DNA of 64,000 nt from Nicoliella lavandulae (GCF_037546185.1 NZ_JAWMWH010000001.1:372001-436000), one strand, 5' to 3'; shown: positions 43,054 through 51,684, numbered from the stretch's first letter. The notes: a model not told the origin generated them from the letters alone. Translations and numbers: made by a program.

Positions 43054-43110
43054 GAAAAACAATATAATAATGTACAACTTTTGGGGTGCACATCATAGCG
43101 GTCTTTTTAT

Positions 43111-43947
43111 TTAATCTGATTCATAATCTTTTACAGCCTTATTATTAGAAGCACAAGAGATAATCTTTAGGTTACCTTGATCATCCTTTTTCAATTGAGC
43201 ATGCCAATTAAATACTTGCACATGGTTAGGCCGGTTCTTAGTTTGATAGAACACATACTTAACTTGGAAGTTAGCCACATTCCCCTTTGTAGTTAGGTTT
43301 TGGACTGTCGCATCAACTGAGTTAATGTCAACATTGTTACTTTCTGCATCCACCCAGTTAGCTAAGTCTTTGTAGTAACTATTATCACTACCACTGACAA
43401 ACATTGAGTCGAAATCGCTTTGATCAAAAGAGTCTTCCTTAACGTTTTCAGAAACGGTTTTAAACAAACTAGTAAACAATGAGTTCGCATCATCAGCTGA
43501 AATAGTTTGAACGCTAGTAGATGAACTAGCACTATCTTCAGTATCACTACTTGCACTTGAACTATTAGTAGCGCTACTAGTAGCAACACTACTGGTAGCC
43601 TTGCTATTCGCACTACTACTAGAAGAAGCTGCCTTCTTGGTTTGGGTATGGCCTGGCGTTAGCACAAACTTATAAGCGGCATATCCACCACCGGCTAGTA
43701 GTAACACAATAATGATAATTAAGAATGTAATTAACTTATTTTTACTGTCATTTGGTTGCTTACGTTTAAAATTATCATTTGATGAAGTTGGTTCACTATT
43801 ACTAGTGCTCCCGCCATCAGCTTGATCATAAATGTGTTGTTGGTTGTTATCGTTTTCTAAACTAAATTTGTACCCACAATTGGGACAAAATTCTGCGTTA
43901 GCATCAACTTGGGCTCCGCAGTTTGGACAAAATTTTTTATCGTTCAT
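43111..43947 (-). CDS. Zinc-ribbon membrane protein, TcaA/YvbJ-like
   Basis: 278 residues: N-terminal zinc ribbon FCPNCGAQVDANAEFCPNCG (CxxC x2), low-complexity linker, one membrane span (LITFLIIIIVLLLAGGGYAAYKFV, about 72-95), a long Ser/Thr-rich stretch, and an extracellular C-terminal domain (ISADDANSLFTSLFKTVSEN onward). The order is that of TcaA-like proteins linked to cell-wall stress. Twenty-two bases after the next zinc-ribbon gene. The IS inserted just past its stop. Confidence 0.8.
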   Translation of the reverse strand: MNDKKFCPNCGAQVDANAEFCPNCGYKFSLENDNNQQHIYDQADGGSTSNSEPTSSNDNFKRKQPNDSKNKLITFLIIIIVLLLAGGGYAAYKFVLTPGHTQTKKAASSSSSANSKATSSVATSSATNSSSASSDTEDSASSSTSVQTISADDANSLFTSLFKTVSENVKEDSFDQSDFDSMFVSGSDNSYYKDLANWVDAESNNVDINSVDATVQNLTTKGNVANFQVKYVFYQTKNRPNHVQVFNWHAQLKKDDQGNLKIISCASNNKAVKDYESD

Positions 43948-43969
43948 TACTAAAATTCACCTCAATTAA

Positions 43970-44806
43970 TTAAAATGCAAATCCAGATACTAATAAATAT
44001 GCTACTATGAATTGGACAGCAACCCCAATTAAGACGGCGTAGATACTATCTAACTGGTTGCTATGACTATTTCTAAAGAGTGAGTAATAAAACGCGATTG
44101 TATAACCAACTGAAATAAATGCAGTTAATACAAGTGAAGCGAATACAAACATATTTAGTGATAATAAGATAATAACTAATACTTCAATCAATAAAACATA
44201 ATTAGATTCTGTCGCAAATTCAGTAGTAAAGCTCAAAAACTTTTGTGAATCGTGGTAAACTACCTTTTTAATTAAGAATGGAATCAATACTGCCAATACT
44301 AATGCCACGACTGAATATGCAAAAACATGGGTAAACGTTGCTCTAATTCCTTCATTATATTGGCTAGAACTAGTAAATTGTGCAATTGATGAAGCATCAC
44401 TACTATTTGAACCACTATCAAACATCGTAGATAGTTTATAAAGAAATGTTGGAATATTCTTTAAAGCTTGATTAATTAAGATGGCAATTAACACTACTGA
44501 AATGATCAATGAAGTTAAACCAAAGTACTGATTAGTATTACGATTAAAGCGAGTTGGATGCTTTAATGTATCCATAAACCACTGAAAATAATTGCTGGAA
44601 AATTGTTTAGCTTCTGCAGTCTTTTCATTAAACGCTTCTTGTCTCTGCGTTGGTTGACCCGGATTAGAATTCCCTGGTTGTTTCTGATTATCATTAGACT
44701 GATTTACATTTGCACCAGCTGGTTGTTCATCAAACTTAAACCCACAATATGTACAAAATTTTGAGTTACTTGGGACTTCTTTCCCACAATTAGGACATTG
44801 TTTCAT
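43970..44806 (-). CDS. Zinc-ribbon multispan membrane protein
   Basis: 278 residues: zinc ribbon CPNCGKEVPSNSKFCTYCG, Gln/Asn-rich linker, then about five membrane spans (LTSLIISVVLIAILINQAL; YSVVALVLAVLIPFLI; VLLIEVLVIILLSLNMFVFASLV; and two more). Resembles the zinc-ribbon plus Yip1-like proteins of lactobacilli. Transcribed with the TcaA-like gene; both bear the same soluble ribbon, suggesting a joint envelope role (inference). Confidence 0.75.
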   Translation of the reverse strand: MKQCPNCGKEVPSNSKFCTYCGFKFDEQPAGANVNQSNDNQKQPGNSNPGQPTQRQEAFNEKTAEAKQFSSNYFQWFMDTLKHPTRFNRNTNQYFGLTSLIISVVLIAILINQALKNIPTFLYKLSTMFDSGSNSSDASSIAQFTSSSQYNEGIRATFTHVFAYSVVALVLAVLIPFLIKKVVYHDSQKFLSFTTEFATESNYVLLIEVLVIILLSLNMFVFASLVLTAFISVGYTIAFYYSLFRNSHSNQLDSIYAVLIGVAVQFIVAYLLVSGFAF

Positions 44807-44935
44807 TATTTAATTCCTCCAAATTATCAATAAAATTGATAAATATTTTAATATAACGATTTCATTATATAATATCTTAAGAAAAATTTAAATACATATA
44901 GAACAAATCCAGATTTAACAGCTAGTCCATTTCGT

Positions 44936-44964
44936 TTGTGTACAACTCTTTACTCTGGTATCAT
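44936..44964 (+). promoter_or_regulatory. Promoter of second disulfide-reductase-like gene
   Basis: -35-like TTGTGT (44936-44941), 17-bp spacer, -10 TATCAT (44959-44964). Confidence 0.7.
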
Positions 44965-45023
44965 GAACTTGAATTAACAATTATGAAACATTTGAACCAT
45001 CACCCATAAGGAGGAATTCAACT

Positions 45024-46364
45024 ATGCAGAATTCACAATACGATTACGATGTTATGTTCATCGGAGCTGGGCATGCTTCTGATGGCGCATCGCTATTAGT
45101 TAAAAATGGTTATAAGGTTGCTAAAATTGAAGCCAACCGAGTTGGTGGAACTTGTGCCAACTGGGCATGTAACGCCAAGGTCGTTTTAGACGGTGCCGTT
45201 GAGTTAGCTCGGACCCAAGAGCGACTAAGTAAGATTGCCCAAGGTGATTTAAAACTTAGTTGGGATGCAAACATGGAACACAAGCACGAAGTTATTCGCC
45301 CATTGGATAAGAAGATGGAACAACGCTTCGTCAATGCTGGCATCGACGTGATCCGTGGCTGGGCAACGTTAAAGGATGCCCATACCGTTGACATTGATGG
45401 CAAGCAATATACTTCAGATAAGTTCGTTATTGCAACTGGTCTGCATCCAAATCAACTGGATATTCCGGGCACTGAATTAGGCCATGACAGTAAGGATTTC
45501 TTAGATTTAGAACCACTTCCAAGCCGCATGACAATCATTGGTTCTGGTTACATTAGTATGGAATTTGCAACGATTGCGAATGCTTTTGGCAGCAATGTTA
45601 CCGTAATGATGCATGGTGACCGCGCCCTTCGCAAGTTCCATGTCCCTTATGTTGATAAGGTCATCAAAGACTTAGAACGTCGTGGCGTAAAATTCATCCC
45701 AAACGCCAACGTGAGTGCGTTTAGCAAGGATGATGATCAATACTATGTTGAATATGGCGACGGCCAAAAGTTAGCAACAGATTGGATCTTAGATGCAACG
45801 GGCCGAAATCCTAACTTAACCGGCTACGGATTAGATGAACTAGGTATTGAATACACTAAACATGGGGTAACCGTTAACGATAAGTTACAAACTAACATCC
45901 CAAATATCTTCGCTGCCGGTGACGTTGCAAATACCGATAAACCAAAGCTAACGCCAACCGCCACCCATCATTCTAACTACATTGCCCACTTCATCATGGG
46001 GGATACTAATGCTGCTATGAAGCCATACATCATCCCAACGGTCACTTTTACTTCACCACGAATTGCAGAAGCTGGGGTGTCCATTGAAGAAGCTAAGGCG
46101 CACCCAGATCAATACACGTTAGTTGAAAATGATGTAACTGGTGCTTGGTTTAGACAAATCACCCAGGACAAAATTGCAGATCAAGCACTCATTTTTGATA
46201 AGGATGACCACTTGGTTGGAGCAACGGAAGTCAGTGAAGAAGCGGAAGACTTTATCAACGGATTATTACCTGCAATTGCATTAAAACTCAATCGTGAGCA
46301 ACGAGAACAACTCGCACCACTATTCCCATCAATCATGCATGAAGGATGGAAGAATTTAATTTAA
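45024..46364 (+). CDS. Class I pyridine nucleotide-disulfide oxidoreductase (second copy)
   Basis: 446 residues; AAGGAGGAA nine bases before ATG. GTCANWACNAKVVLDG carries the redox cysteines, MTIIGSGYISMEFATIANAFG the NAD(P)H loop, and FAAGDVANTDKPKLTPTATHHSNY the FAD site. As in its paralogue at 40249, the FAD loop lacks the third Gly (GAGHASDGA) and the C-terminal HPxxxE is missing (LFPSIMHEGW). Glutathione-reductase-like but mechanistically non-standard. Followed by the Cys-attenuated peptide-binding gene, again pointing to thiol metabolism. Confidence 0.85.
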   Translation: MQNSQYDYDVMFIGAGHASDGASLLVKNGYKVAKIEANRVGGTCANWACNAKVVLDGAVELARTQERLSKIAQGDLKLSWDANMEHKHEVIRPLDKKMEQRFVNAGIDVIRGWATLKDAHTVDIDGKQYTSDKFVIATGLHPNQLDIPGTELGHDSKDFLDLEPLPSRMTIIGSGYISMEFATIANAFGSNVTVMMHGDRALRKFHVPYVDKVIKDLERRGVKFIPNANVSAFSKDDDQYYVEYGDGQKLATDWILDATGRNPNLTGYGLDELGIEYTKHGVTVNDKLQTNIPNIFAAGDVANTDKPKLTPTATHHSNYIAHFIMGDTNAAMKPYIIPTVTFTSPRIAEAGVSIEEAKAHPDQYTLVENDVTGAWFRQITQDKIADQALIFDKDDHLVGATEVSEEAEDFINGLLPAIALKLNREQREQLAPLFPSIMHEGWKNLI

Positions 46365-46377
46365 TTAAATTCAATGC

Positions 46378-46406
46378 TTGTGTTAATCAAAATTTAATGT
46401 TATATT
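46378..46406 (+). promoter_or_regulatory. Promoter of Cys leader / peptide-binding gene
   Basis: -35-like TTGTGT (46378-46383), 17-bp spacer, extended -10 TGtTATATT (to 46406). Confidence 0.75.
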
Positions 46407-46441
46407 AATTTTAATTTATAACGAACGGAGGAAACATTGTG

Positions 46442-46534
46442 ATGTCATTTGGATTTTCAAAAACTGAATGTTGTATGTGTTCAATTTTAGTCGACATTGA
46501 CGTTAGCAATGTTTCTAAAATCTTTTTGTGCTAG
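46442..46534 (+). CDS. Cysteine-rich leader peptide (attenuator)
   Basis: 30 residues, MSFGFSKTECCMCSILVDID followed by VSNVSKIFLC; GGAGG lies 8-10 bases upstream and GTG at 46439 is an alternative start. Cys codons at 46469, 46472 and 46478 form a cluster, with a fourth as the last codon. The frame is followed by a strong terminator and then by a peptide-binding lipoprotein gene. See the terminator entry for the alternative structures. Confidence 0.7.
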   Translation: MSFGFSKTECCMCSILVDIDVSNVSKIFLC

Positions 46535-46587
46535 TCTCGTGACTTAGTTGAACACACGTGTAGATTAGGATACTTTAAGACTTAGAA

Positions 46588-46633
46588 GGGGCGCTGATCG
46601 ATGTCGATAGACATCGGTTGGCGCCCCTTTTGT
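46588..46633 (+). terminator. Attenuator terminator before peptide-binding gene
   Basis: Seventeen-bp stem (46588-46604 with 46611-46627; some G-T pairs) followed by TTTTGTGTTTG, 40 bases before the ATG. 46491-46500 can instead pair with 46598-46607 (10 bp, one wobble), breaking the terminator's left arm, and with 46440-46446 (7 bp) as anti-antiterminator: the 1:2, 2:3, 3:4 logic of amino acid attenuators. Confidence 0.75.
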
Positions 46634-46673
46634 GTTTGTTAAAAATAATTTTTTATCATTGGAGTGAAAATAA

Positions 46674-48308
46674 ATGGGAAAGCGTTTCAAGAAGTTCAGT
46701 AAATTAGGTTTAGCCGCTGCAGTTGCAGCCTTGGTGTTAGCCGGATGTGGTAGCACTAACAATAATGCAGATACATCATCACGTAAGACCCTAAATTGGA
46801 TGATTAATGCTTCCATTGCTACGTTAGACCCATCCAAAGCCGTTGATCAAGTTAGTGATCAAACTCTTTACAACAGCAACCAAGGACTATTGGTCCTCGC
46901 TGGTGAAAATAAAGTGGCCCCAGGAATCGCCAAAAGTTACAACGTTTCAAAAGATGGTAAGACATATACATTTAACCTTCGTGCATCCAAGTGGAGTAAC
47001 GGAAAGCCATTGACAGCCAAGGACTTCGTTTATGGAATTCAACGAAGCGCCAATCCTAAGACTGCTTCTCAAATGGCATATTACTTAGCTAATATCACTG
47101 GATATGATGCCATCAAGAATGGTAAGGCTCCAGTTTCATCACTAGGCGTTAAAGCTGACGGTAAATATAAGCTGGTCTTCAAATTAGTTAAACCTCAATC
47201 ATACTTTAAGACCTTAGTTACTCTTCCGATTTTCTATGCCCAAAGCGAAAGTGCCGTTAAGAAGTACGGTAAGCTCTACGGAACCAACAGTAATCGGATC
47301 GTTTCTAACGGACCATTTACTGTTACTGATTGGACTGGTAGTAATGATCGATGGACATTGAAAAAGAATCCTTACTACTGGGATAAACAAGCTACTAAAT
47401 TAAACCAAGTTAAATACCACGTTGTTAAAGACCCCCAAACTGGCTTGAATCAATATCAAACGGGTAAGTTAGACGAACTACAACTTTCTGGCAAGGAACA
47501 AGTGAAGAACTTCAAGAATAGCAAGCAGTTGCATAACCGCAATACACTTTCAATTCGTTACATGTCAATTCACCAAGCCAGCGCGCCCGCATTTAAAAAC
47601 ATTAAGTTAAGACAAGCAATGTCCCTAGCTATCGATAGAAACCAACTTGTTAACGACTTACTTGGGGATGGCTCCATTGCTGCTAAGGGCTTCGTTCAAC
47701 AACACTTAGCATCCCGCAACGGACAAGATTTCGCAGATGCATCATATGTCCCTGGTTCATCAGATTACAATCTCAAGAAGGCTAAACAACTATGGGCTGC
47801 AGGATTGAAAGAAGAAGGGATTAAATCCGTTAGCGTTGCTTTAATGAACAGTGATGATAACGAAAGCAAACAACTCAATGAATTCCTACAAAGTCAATTA
47901 CAAAAGCTACCTGGGCTTAAGATCACAAATGAACTATTACCAAACGTTACCGTTTCCGGTCGTTCATTGAAGTCACAGTATCAACTAATCATCTCCGGTT
48001 GGAATCCATCCATTACCGACCCAATTTCACCACTCCAAACGAAGGTTTCCACTAATCCAATCAACACTTCTAAGTGGTCAAATAAGGAATATGATCGTTA
48101 CATTAGTCGTGCCCAAGACCAAGATGCTAATGATCCAGCTAAACGTTGGGATGACTTAGTTAATGCTGAAAAGATCATTATGAAAGACCAAGGAGTAATC
48201 CCACTCTACCAAAAGAGTCAACCAGAAGTAATTAAATCTAATGTCCATGGCATTAAGTACTTCCCTAACGGACCAATTTGGGATTTCTCAAAGGCCTACA
48301 TTAGTTAA
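46674..48308 (+). CDS. Peptide ABC transporter substrate-binding lipoprotein
   Basis: 544 residues, OppA family. Lipobox ALVLAGCGST; NASIATLDPSKAVDQVSDQT; SNGKPLTAKDFVYGIQRSANP; GWNPSITDPISPLQ. Paralogue of 32993 over its whole length. No permease genes nearby. The preceding Cys leader suggests import of cysteine-bearing peptides or a cysteine source (inference); binding-site residues cannot be read for specificity here. Confidence 0.93.
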   Translation: MGKRFKKFSKLGLAAAVAALVLAGCGSTNNNADTSSRKTLNWMINASIATLDPSKAVDQVSDQTLYNSNQGLLVLAGENKVAPGIAKSYNVSKDGKTYTFNLRASKWSNGKPLTAKDFVYGIQRSANPKTASQMAYYLANITGYDAIKNGKAPVSSLGVKADGKYKLVFKLVKPQSYFKTLVTLPIFYAQSESAVKKYGKLYGTNSNRIVSNGPFTVTDWTGSNDRWTLKKNPYYWDKQATKLNQVKYHVVKDPQTGLNQYQTGKLDELQLSGKEQVKNFKNSKQLHNRNTLSIRYMSIHQASAPAFKNIKLRQAMSLAIDRNQLVNDLLGDGSIAAKGFVQQHLASRNGQDFADASYVPGSSDYNLKKAKQLWAAGLKEEGIKSVSVALMNSDDNESKQLNEFLQSQLQKLPGLKITNELLPNVTVSGRSLKSQYQLIISGWNPSITDPISPLQTKVSTNPINTSKWSNKEYDRYISRAQDQDANDPAKRWDDLVNAEKIIMKDQGVIPLYQKSQPEVIKSNVHGIKYFPNGPIWDFSKAYIS

Positions 48309-48330
48309 TCATAAATTAATCCCTGTTAAG

Positions 48331-48368
48331 AACACACCCATCATTATTAATGGTGAGTGTGTTTTTTT
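48331..48368 (+). terminator. Intrinsic terminator
   Basis: AACACACcCATcat / atgGTGaGTGTGTT with TTTTTTT. Confidence 0.8.
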
Positions 48369-48381
48369 GTGTGTAGCCGTG

Positions 48382-48468
48382 TATAATGAATAACAATTAA
48401 TTTGCTGTAATTCACATTACACAACCAGCGTTGCTTCCGAATACGGCTGGCTAAAAACAATAAGGAGA
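48382..48468 (+). promoter_or_regulatory. pnuC promoter and structured leader
   Basis: -10 TATAAT at 48382-48387, then two hairpins: TGTAAT-tcac-ATTACA (48406-48421) and CCAGC/GCTGG (48425-48429, 48446-48450) just before AAGGAG. Size and position suit a small riboswitch for a pyridine-nucleotide ligand (NAD+-II class is known before pnuC in related bacteria), but I cannot match its consensus. Confidence 0.45.
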
Positions 48469-48475
48469 CTTAATT

Positions 48476-49240
48476 ATGCAAAACATTAGTATTACATCAT
48501 TTTGGAACGGGCTATTACGCCTACCAAGTGACTTACGGGTAATCTTTGACCCTAAACGGATTATCAATGAGATAGTTACGTTGAAACCATTTTCGCTAAT
48601 CTTAATGACGTTGATGACGATCACAAATATCGTTGTCTTTATATTTGCTCGCGACTTTAGTTGGCTGGGCTGGATTGGTTTAATCACGACCATTTCAACC
48701 GTGGTGAACTTAATCTTAGTTGACCAGGGTCGCATTACTAACTATTTCTGGGGCCTAATCAGCGTCACCGTCTGGTTGATCATTGCCGCTGAAAATCGGT
48801 TAATTGGTGATATTGCTTCTCAGTTATTTTACTGGGTGATGCAATTTGTTGGCCTTTCGATTTGGAATCGTGAAATCAACCAACAAAATCAAAACCAAGA
48901 ACTAAAGGCTAATCGAATGACGCCGCTTCAGGGCCTATGTTGGTTCATCGTCTGCATCATTAGTTACTTAATCGTCCTACACTTTAGTAAGTCATTGAAT
49001 GGGACGCAGATTTACTTGGATGCTGCCCTTCTGCCATTAGGCATCGTTGGGCAAATTCTAATGACCTATGGTTATAGTTCGCAGTGGGTCGCATGGATTG
49101 TATTGAATGTCATTAGTTTGATCATTTGGTTTAACCAATTTCAAGCTTTAAGCCCAGCTGCCACCACCATGTTAGCCCTGCAAATTATGAAGTTAATCAA
49201 CTCCATTTATGGGTATTACCTATGGCGGCATAACGAATAA
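48476..49240 (+). CDS. pnuC: Nicotinamide riboside transporter PnuC
   Basis: 254 residues with seven to eight predicted spans. FSWLGWIGLITTISTVVNLILVDQGRITNYFWGLISV and QFVGLSIWNREI contain the W-x-x-W and substrate-contact motifs of PnuC, and YGYSSQWVAWIVLNVISLIIW the C-terminal signature. Facilitated uptake of nicotinamide riboside (or another vitamin precursor in PnuC relatives). Ribosome site AAGGAG. Confidence 0.92.
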   Translation: MQNISITSFWNGLLRLPSDLRVIFDPKRIINEIVTLKPFSLILMTLMTITNIVVFIFARDFSWLGWIGLITTISTVVNLILVDQGRITNYFWGLISVTVWLIIAAENRLIGDIASQLFYWVMQFVGLSIWNREINQQNQNQELKANRMTPLQGLCWFIVCIISYLIVLHFSKSLNGTQIYLDAALLPLGIVGQILMTYGYSSQWVAWIVLNVISLIIWFNQFQALSPAATTMLALQIMKLINSIYGYYLWRHNE

Positions 49241-49282
49241 ATAACTCACAACAGCAAATTAATTAATTAAATCTAATCATTA

Positions 49283-49321
49283 AAAATGCCAGTCAACACT
49301 CAATTCGTTGACTGGCTTTAT
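49283..49321. terminator. Bidirectional intrinsic terminator
   Basis: GCCAGTCAAC / GTTGACTGGC (49288-49297, 49307-49316) between convergent pnuC and rlmH. Confidence 0.8.
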
Positions 49322-49323
49322 TA

Positions 49324-49803
49324 TTACTTATGGTATGGTGAGCCTGCATTAATCATAAAGGCCCGATAGATTTGTTCAGTTAAGACTAACCGCATTAATT
49401 GATGGGGTAACGTAAACTTACCAAATGAAATTTGAGTATCCGCCCGTTTTAACACCGCCTTGGATAATCCTAATGAACCACCAATTACAAAGGTGATGTT
49501 GGAATGACCATACGTTGTGAGTTGGTCGATTTCCTTAGCAAATTCTTCAGAAGACCGTTCTTTACCTAAAATAGCTAGGGCATAGACATATTCTCGATCA
49601 CTAATTTTATTTAAGATGCGGTCCCCTTCTTTTTCAATTACTGCATCCATTTGAGCTTGGCTTAATGTTTCTGGTGCTTGTTCATCTGGTACCTCAACAA
49701 TGGAAAACTTACAAAAGCGTGAGAGCCGCTTAGCATATTCAGCAATTCCCGCTTTAAAATACTTCTCCTTTAGTTTTCCGACCACCACTAACTTGACGTT
49801 CAT
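49324..49803 (-). CDS. rlmH: 23S rRNA (pseudouridine-1915-N3)-methyltransferase
   Basis: 159 residues, exact family length. VVVGKLKEKYFKAGIAEYAKRL at the N-terminus; ITFVIGGSLGLSKAV is the SAM knot loop; FGKFTLPHQLMRLVLTEQIYRAFMINAGSPYHK is the diagnostic C-terminus. Methylates helix 69 of 23S rRNA. In many Firmicutes it ends the wal locus; here a MetQ-like gene and aspartase lie between htrA and rlmH. Confidence 0.98.
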   Translation of the reverse strand: MNVKLVVVGKLKEKYFKAGIAEYAKRLSRFCKFSIVEVPDEQAPETLSQAQMDAVIEKEGDRILNKISDREYVYALAILGKERSSEEFAKEIDQLTTYGHSNITFVIGGSLGLSKAVLKRADTQISFGKFTLPHQLMRLVLTEQIYRAFMINAGSPYHK

Positions 49804-49837
49804 AACGAAATCATCCTTTTTTAATATTTATTCACAC

Positions 49838-49881
49838 TTATCCACAAGCCTGTGGATAACCTGTGGATAACTTGTGCATAA
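49838..49881. other. DnaA-box cluster
   Basis: TTATCCACA (49838-49846) forward, and TGTGGATAA (49851-49859), TGTGGATAA (49862-49870), TGTGCATAA (49873-49881) reverse: three perfect boxes and one single-mismatch box in 44 bp, upstream of rlmH. No dnaA gene here, so not oriC by context. Confidence 0.85.
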
Positions 49882-49997
49882 GTTGCGTTCAGCCCACACT
49901 ATATAGTGGTTTCAGACATTTTAATTTCTATATATAGATTGGCCATTCGTGATTATCTTTTAAACATTAAAACATGTATAATCAACGGTATCATAAA

Positions 49998-50017
49998 GTG
50001 AAACAGCATTGTTTCAC
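49998..50017. repeat. Inverted repeat GTGAAACA-gcat-TGTTTCAC
   Basis: Perfect eight-base arms. The arms are the two parS half-sites in the wrong order with a spacer. The surrounding 49882-50135 has several TTTCACA strings and no gene. Confidence 0.7.
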
Positions 50018-50135
50018 AACTTATATGTTGATATTTCACAATCATTATGATTAATCATTCTTATTATTACTAGCTTATTTTAACATTTTTCATTATGCAT
50101 TTCACAATTGTTTTATAAACTATTGAAAATGTATA

Positions 50136-50180
50136 AAAATAGCTTAAGTTAACCATTTTAGTTAACCTAAGCTATTTTTT
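50136..50180 (-). terminator. Intrinsic terminator of aspartase gene
   Basis: AAAATAGCTTAAGTTAAC / GTTAACCTAAGCTATTTT (50136-50153, 50161-50178). Confidence 0.85.
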
Positions 50181-50188
50181 AGCTTTAA

Positions 50189-51556
50189 CTATTCAGCTTC
50201 ATGGGTCAATACCGCTGGTGAGAAGAGATGTTCAATTTCAGCCGCTGGCAAAACATGTTCTGATAAGGCAACTTCCTTAACGGAACGATTTTCAGCTAAT
50301 GCCTGTTTAATAATTTGCGTAGCCCGTTCATATCCAATCTTGGGACTAAGAACTGTCGCCGTCACCGCAGAGTTATTCACATCTTGTGCACATTGTTGAA
50401 CATTGACCTTGATATCCTTTAAACAGTTATCAATCAATGTATGAATCGCCCGCGTTAAATGTTCTTCAGCAGTAAAGATGCTCTTGAACATGATGGGTTC
50501 AAATGCATTTAATTCTAGTTGCCCTGCTTCTGCTGCCATTGACACTGTGGTATCAAAACCAGCAACTTCAAAGGCGACTTGATTAACCACTTCTGGAATG
50601 ACTGGGTTAATCTTATCAGGCATAATCGATGATCCAGCCTGTCGTCTAGGTAGTTCTAATTCATTCAATCCAGCTTTAGGACCACTACTTAATAACCGTA
50701 AGTCATTACTAACTTTAGAAAGGTCTAGTGCTAACGTCTTTAAAACTCCGGAGAACGTTACAAAGTGATCACTATTTTGAATTGCATCGATCAAATCTGC
50801 ATCAATTGTTAAGTTGAGTCCAGACGCTGCATTTACTGCATCTGCAATGTGGGATTGGTAATAAGGAGACGCATTGATTCCAGTTCCAATGGCGGTACCA
50901 CCTAGACTAATTACTTTTAATTCGCTCACTGTCGTACTAATTCGCCGAAAATCACGGTTAAATAGCGTGGCATAAGCGTGAAAACTCTTCCCATATGTAG
51001 TGGGAACTGCATCTTGTAGTTGGGTCCGACCAACTTTAATTGTCTGTTCATATTGGTTACTTAAGTCCGTAAACGTCGTCACCAATTGTTTTACTGCCGC
51101 TTGTAATGGCGATAATAACTTTAACATTGCCATTTTACCAGCAGTTGGATAAGTATCATTAGTGGATTGAGATTGATTGACATCATCATTAGGATGAATT
51201 TTCACATCTGGATGAAGTCGCATTGCTAGATTAGCAATCACTTCATTGGTATTCATATTAGTAGAGGTCCCAGCACCACCTTGAATGGCTGGAACAATAA
51301 ATGCAGATTGATCATTGCCATGTAATAACTTATCACATGCATCGATAATTGCCGTAGCTTTCTGTCGATCTAACGTCTGCGCATCTGCATTAACCTGGGC
51401 TGCTGCTTTTTTAATTTCGATGTAACTCTGAACTAAGAGCGGGTGCAACTTTTCCTTTGTTATCGGGAAGTTTCCCGCTGCTCGTAAGGCATGGATTCCA
51501 TATAAAGCCTCATCTGGTACTTCCATTTCGCCAACACAATCTTTTTCAATCCGCAT
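50189..51556 (-). CDS. aspA: Aspartate ammonia-lyase
   Basis: 455 residues, fumarase/aspartase superfamily. MRIEKDCVGEMEVPDEALYG and IHALRAAGNFPI are the aspartase-type start; AGTSTNMNTNEVIANLA; the signature GSSIMPDKINPVIPEVVNQV carries the catalytic Ser loop. Cleaves aspartate to fumarate and ammonia. Versus fumarase: the GIHALRA start and PEVVNQVAFEV favour AspA. Single gene. Confidence 0.88.
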   Translation of the reverse strand: MRIEKDCVGEMEVPDEALYGIHALRAAGNFPITKEKLHPLLVQSYIEIKKAAAQVNADAQTLDRQKATAIIDACDKLLHGNDQSAFIVPAIQGGAGTSTNMNTNEVIANLAMRLHPDVKIHPNDDVNQSQSTNDTYPTAGKMAMLKLLSPLQAAVKQLVTTFTDLSNQYEQTIKVGRTQLQDAVPTTYGKSFHAYATLFNRDFRRISTTVSELKVISLGGTAIGTGINASPYYQSHIADAVNAASGLNLTIDADLIDAIQNSDHFVTFSGVLKTLALDLSKVSNDLRLLSSGPKAGLNELELPRRQAGSSIMPDKINPVIPEVVNQVAFEVAGFDTTVSMAAEAGQLELNAFEPIMFKSIFTAEEHLTRAIHTLIDNCLKDIKVNVQQCAQDVNNSAVTATVLSPKIGYERATQIIKQALAENRSVKEVALSEHVLPAAEIEHLFSPAVLTHEAE

Positions 51557-51684
51557 CTTAAAAACATCTCCTCATTCATTCATGTTATAAAACATTACAT
51601 TAAGTATAGCTCACTTAAATTTATTGTCAATAACAATGCATTAATTATGTTAAAATAAGGATAATATTACTAGAAATCGAGGAA

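Larger units (their letters stand above)
41638..43090 (+). mobile_element. IS3-family insertion sequence, IS150-like
   Basis: 1453 bp. Ends TGCACCCCAAAGTTTGTACA and, inverted, TGCACCCCAAAAGTTGTACA (18 of 20 identical). Two overlapping frames joined by a programmed -1 frameshift encode the transposase; all DDE residues are intact. No exact target duplication is visible (cac left, cat right). Confidence 0.95.
41616..43108. other. Host terminator split by IS insertion
   Basis: AAAAAAGACCGC at 41616-41627 and GCGGTCTTTTT at 43098-43108 are complementary arms of one bidirectional terminator; the IS3 element sits in what was its loop. Confidence 0.85.

Noticed and set aside
41635..43093. Target-site duplication of the IS
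   Set aside because: Flanking triplets are cac and cat; no exact duplication at any plausible boundary.
49838..49881. oriC
   Set aside because: DnaA boxes are present, but dnaA, dnaN and an AT-rich unwinding repeat are not; called a cluster only.
49998..50017. Possible second parS site
   Set aside because: The half-sites GTGAAACA and TGTTTCAC are in the reverse order and four bases apart, so it is not a ParB site.
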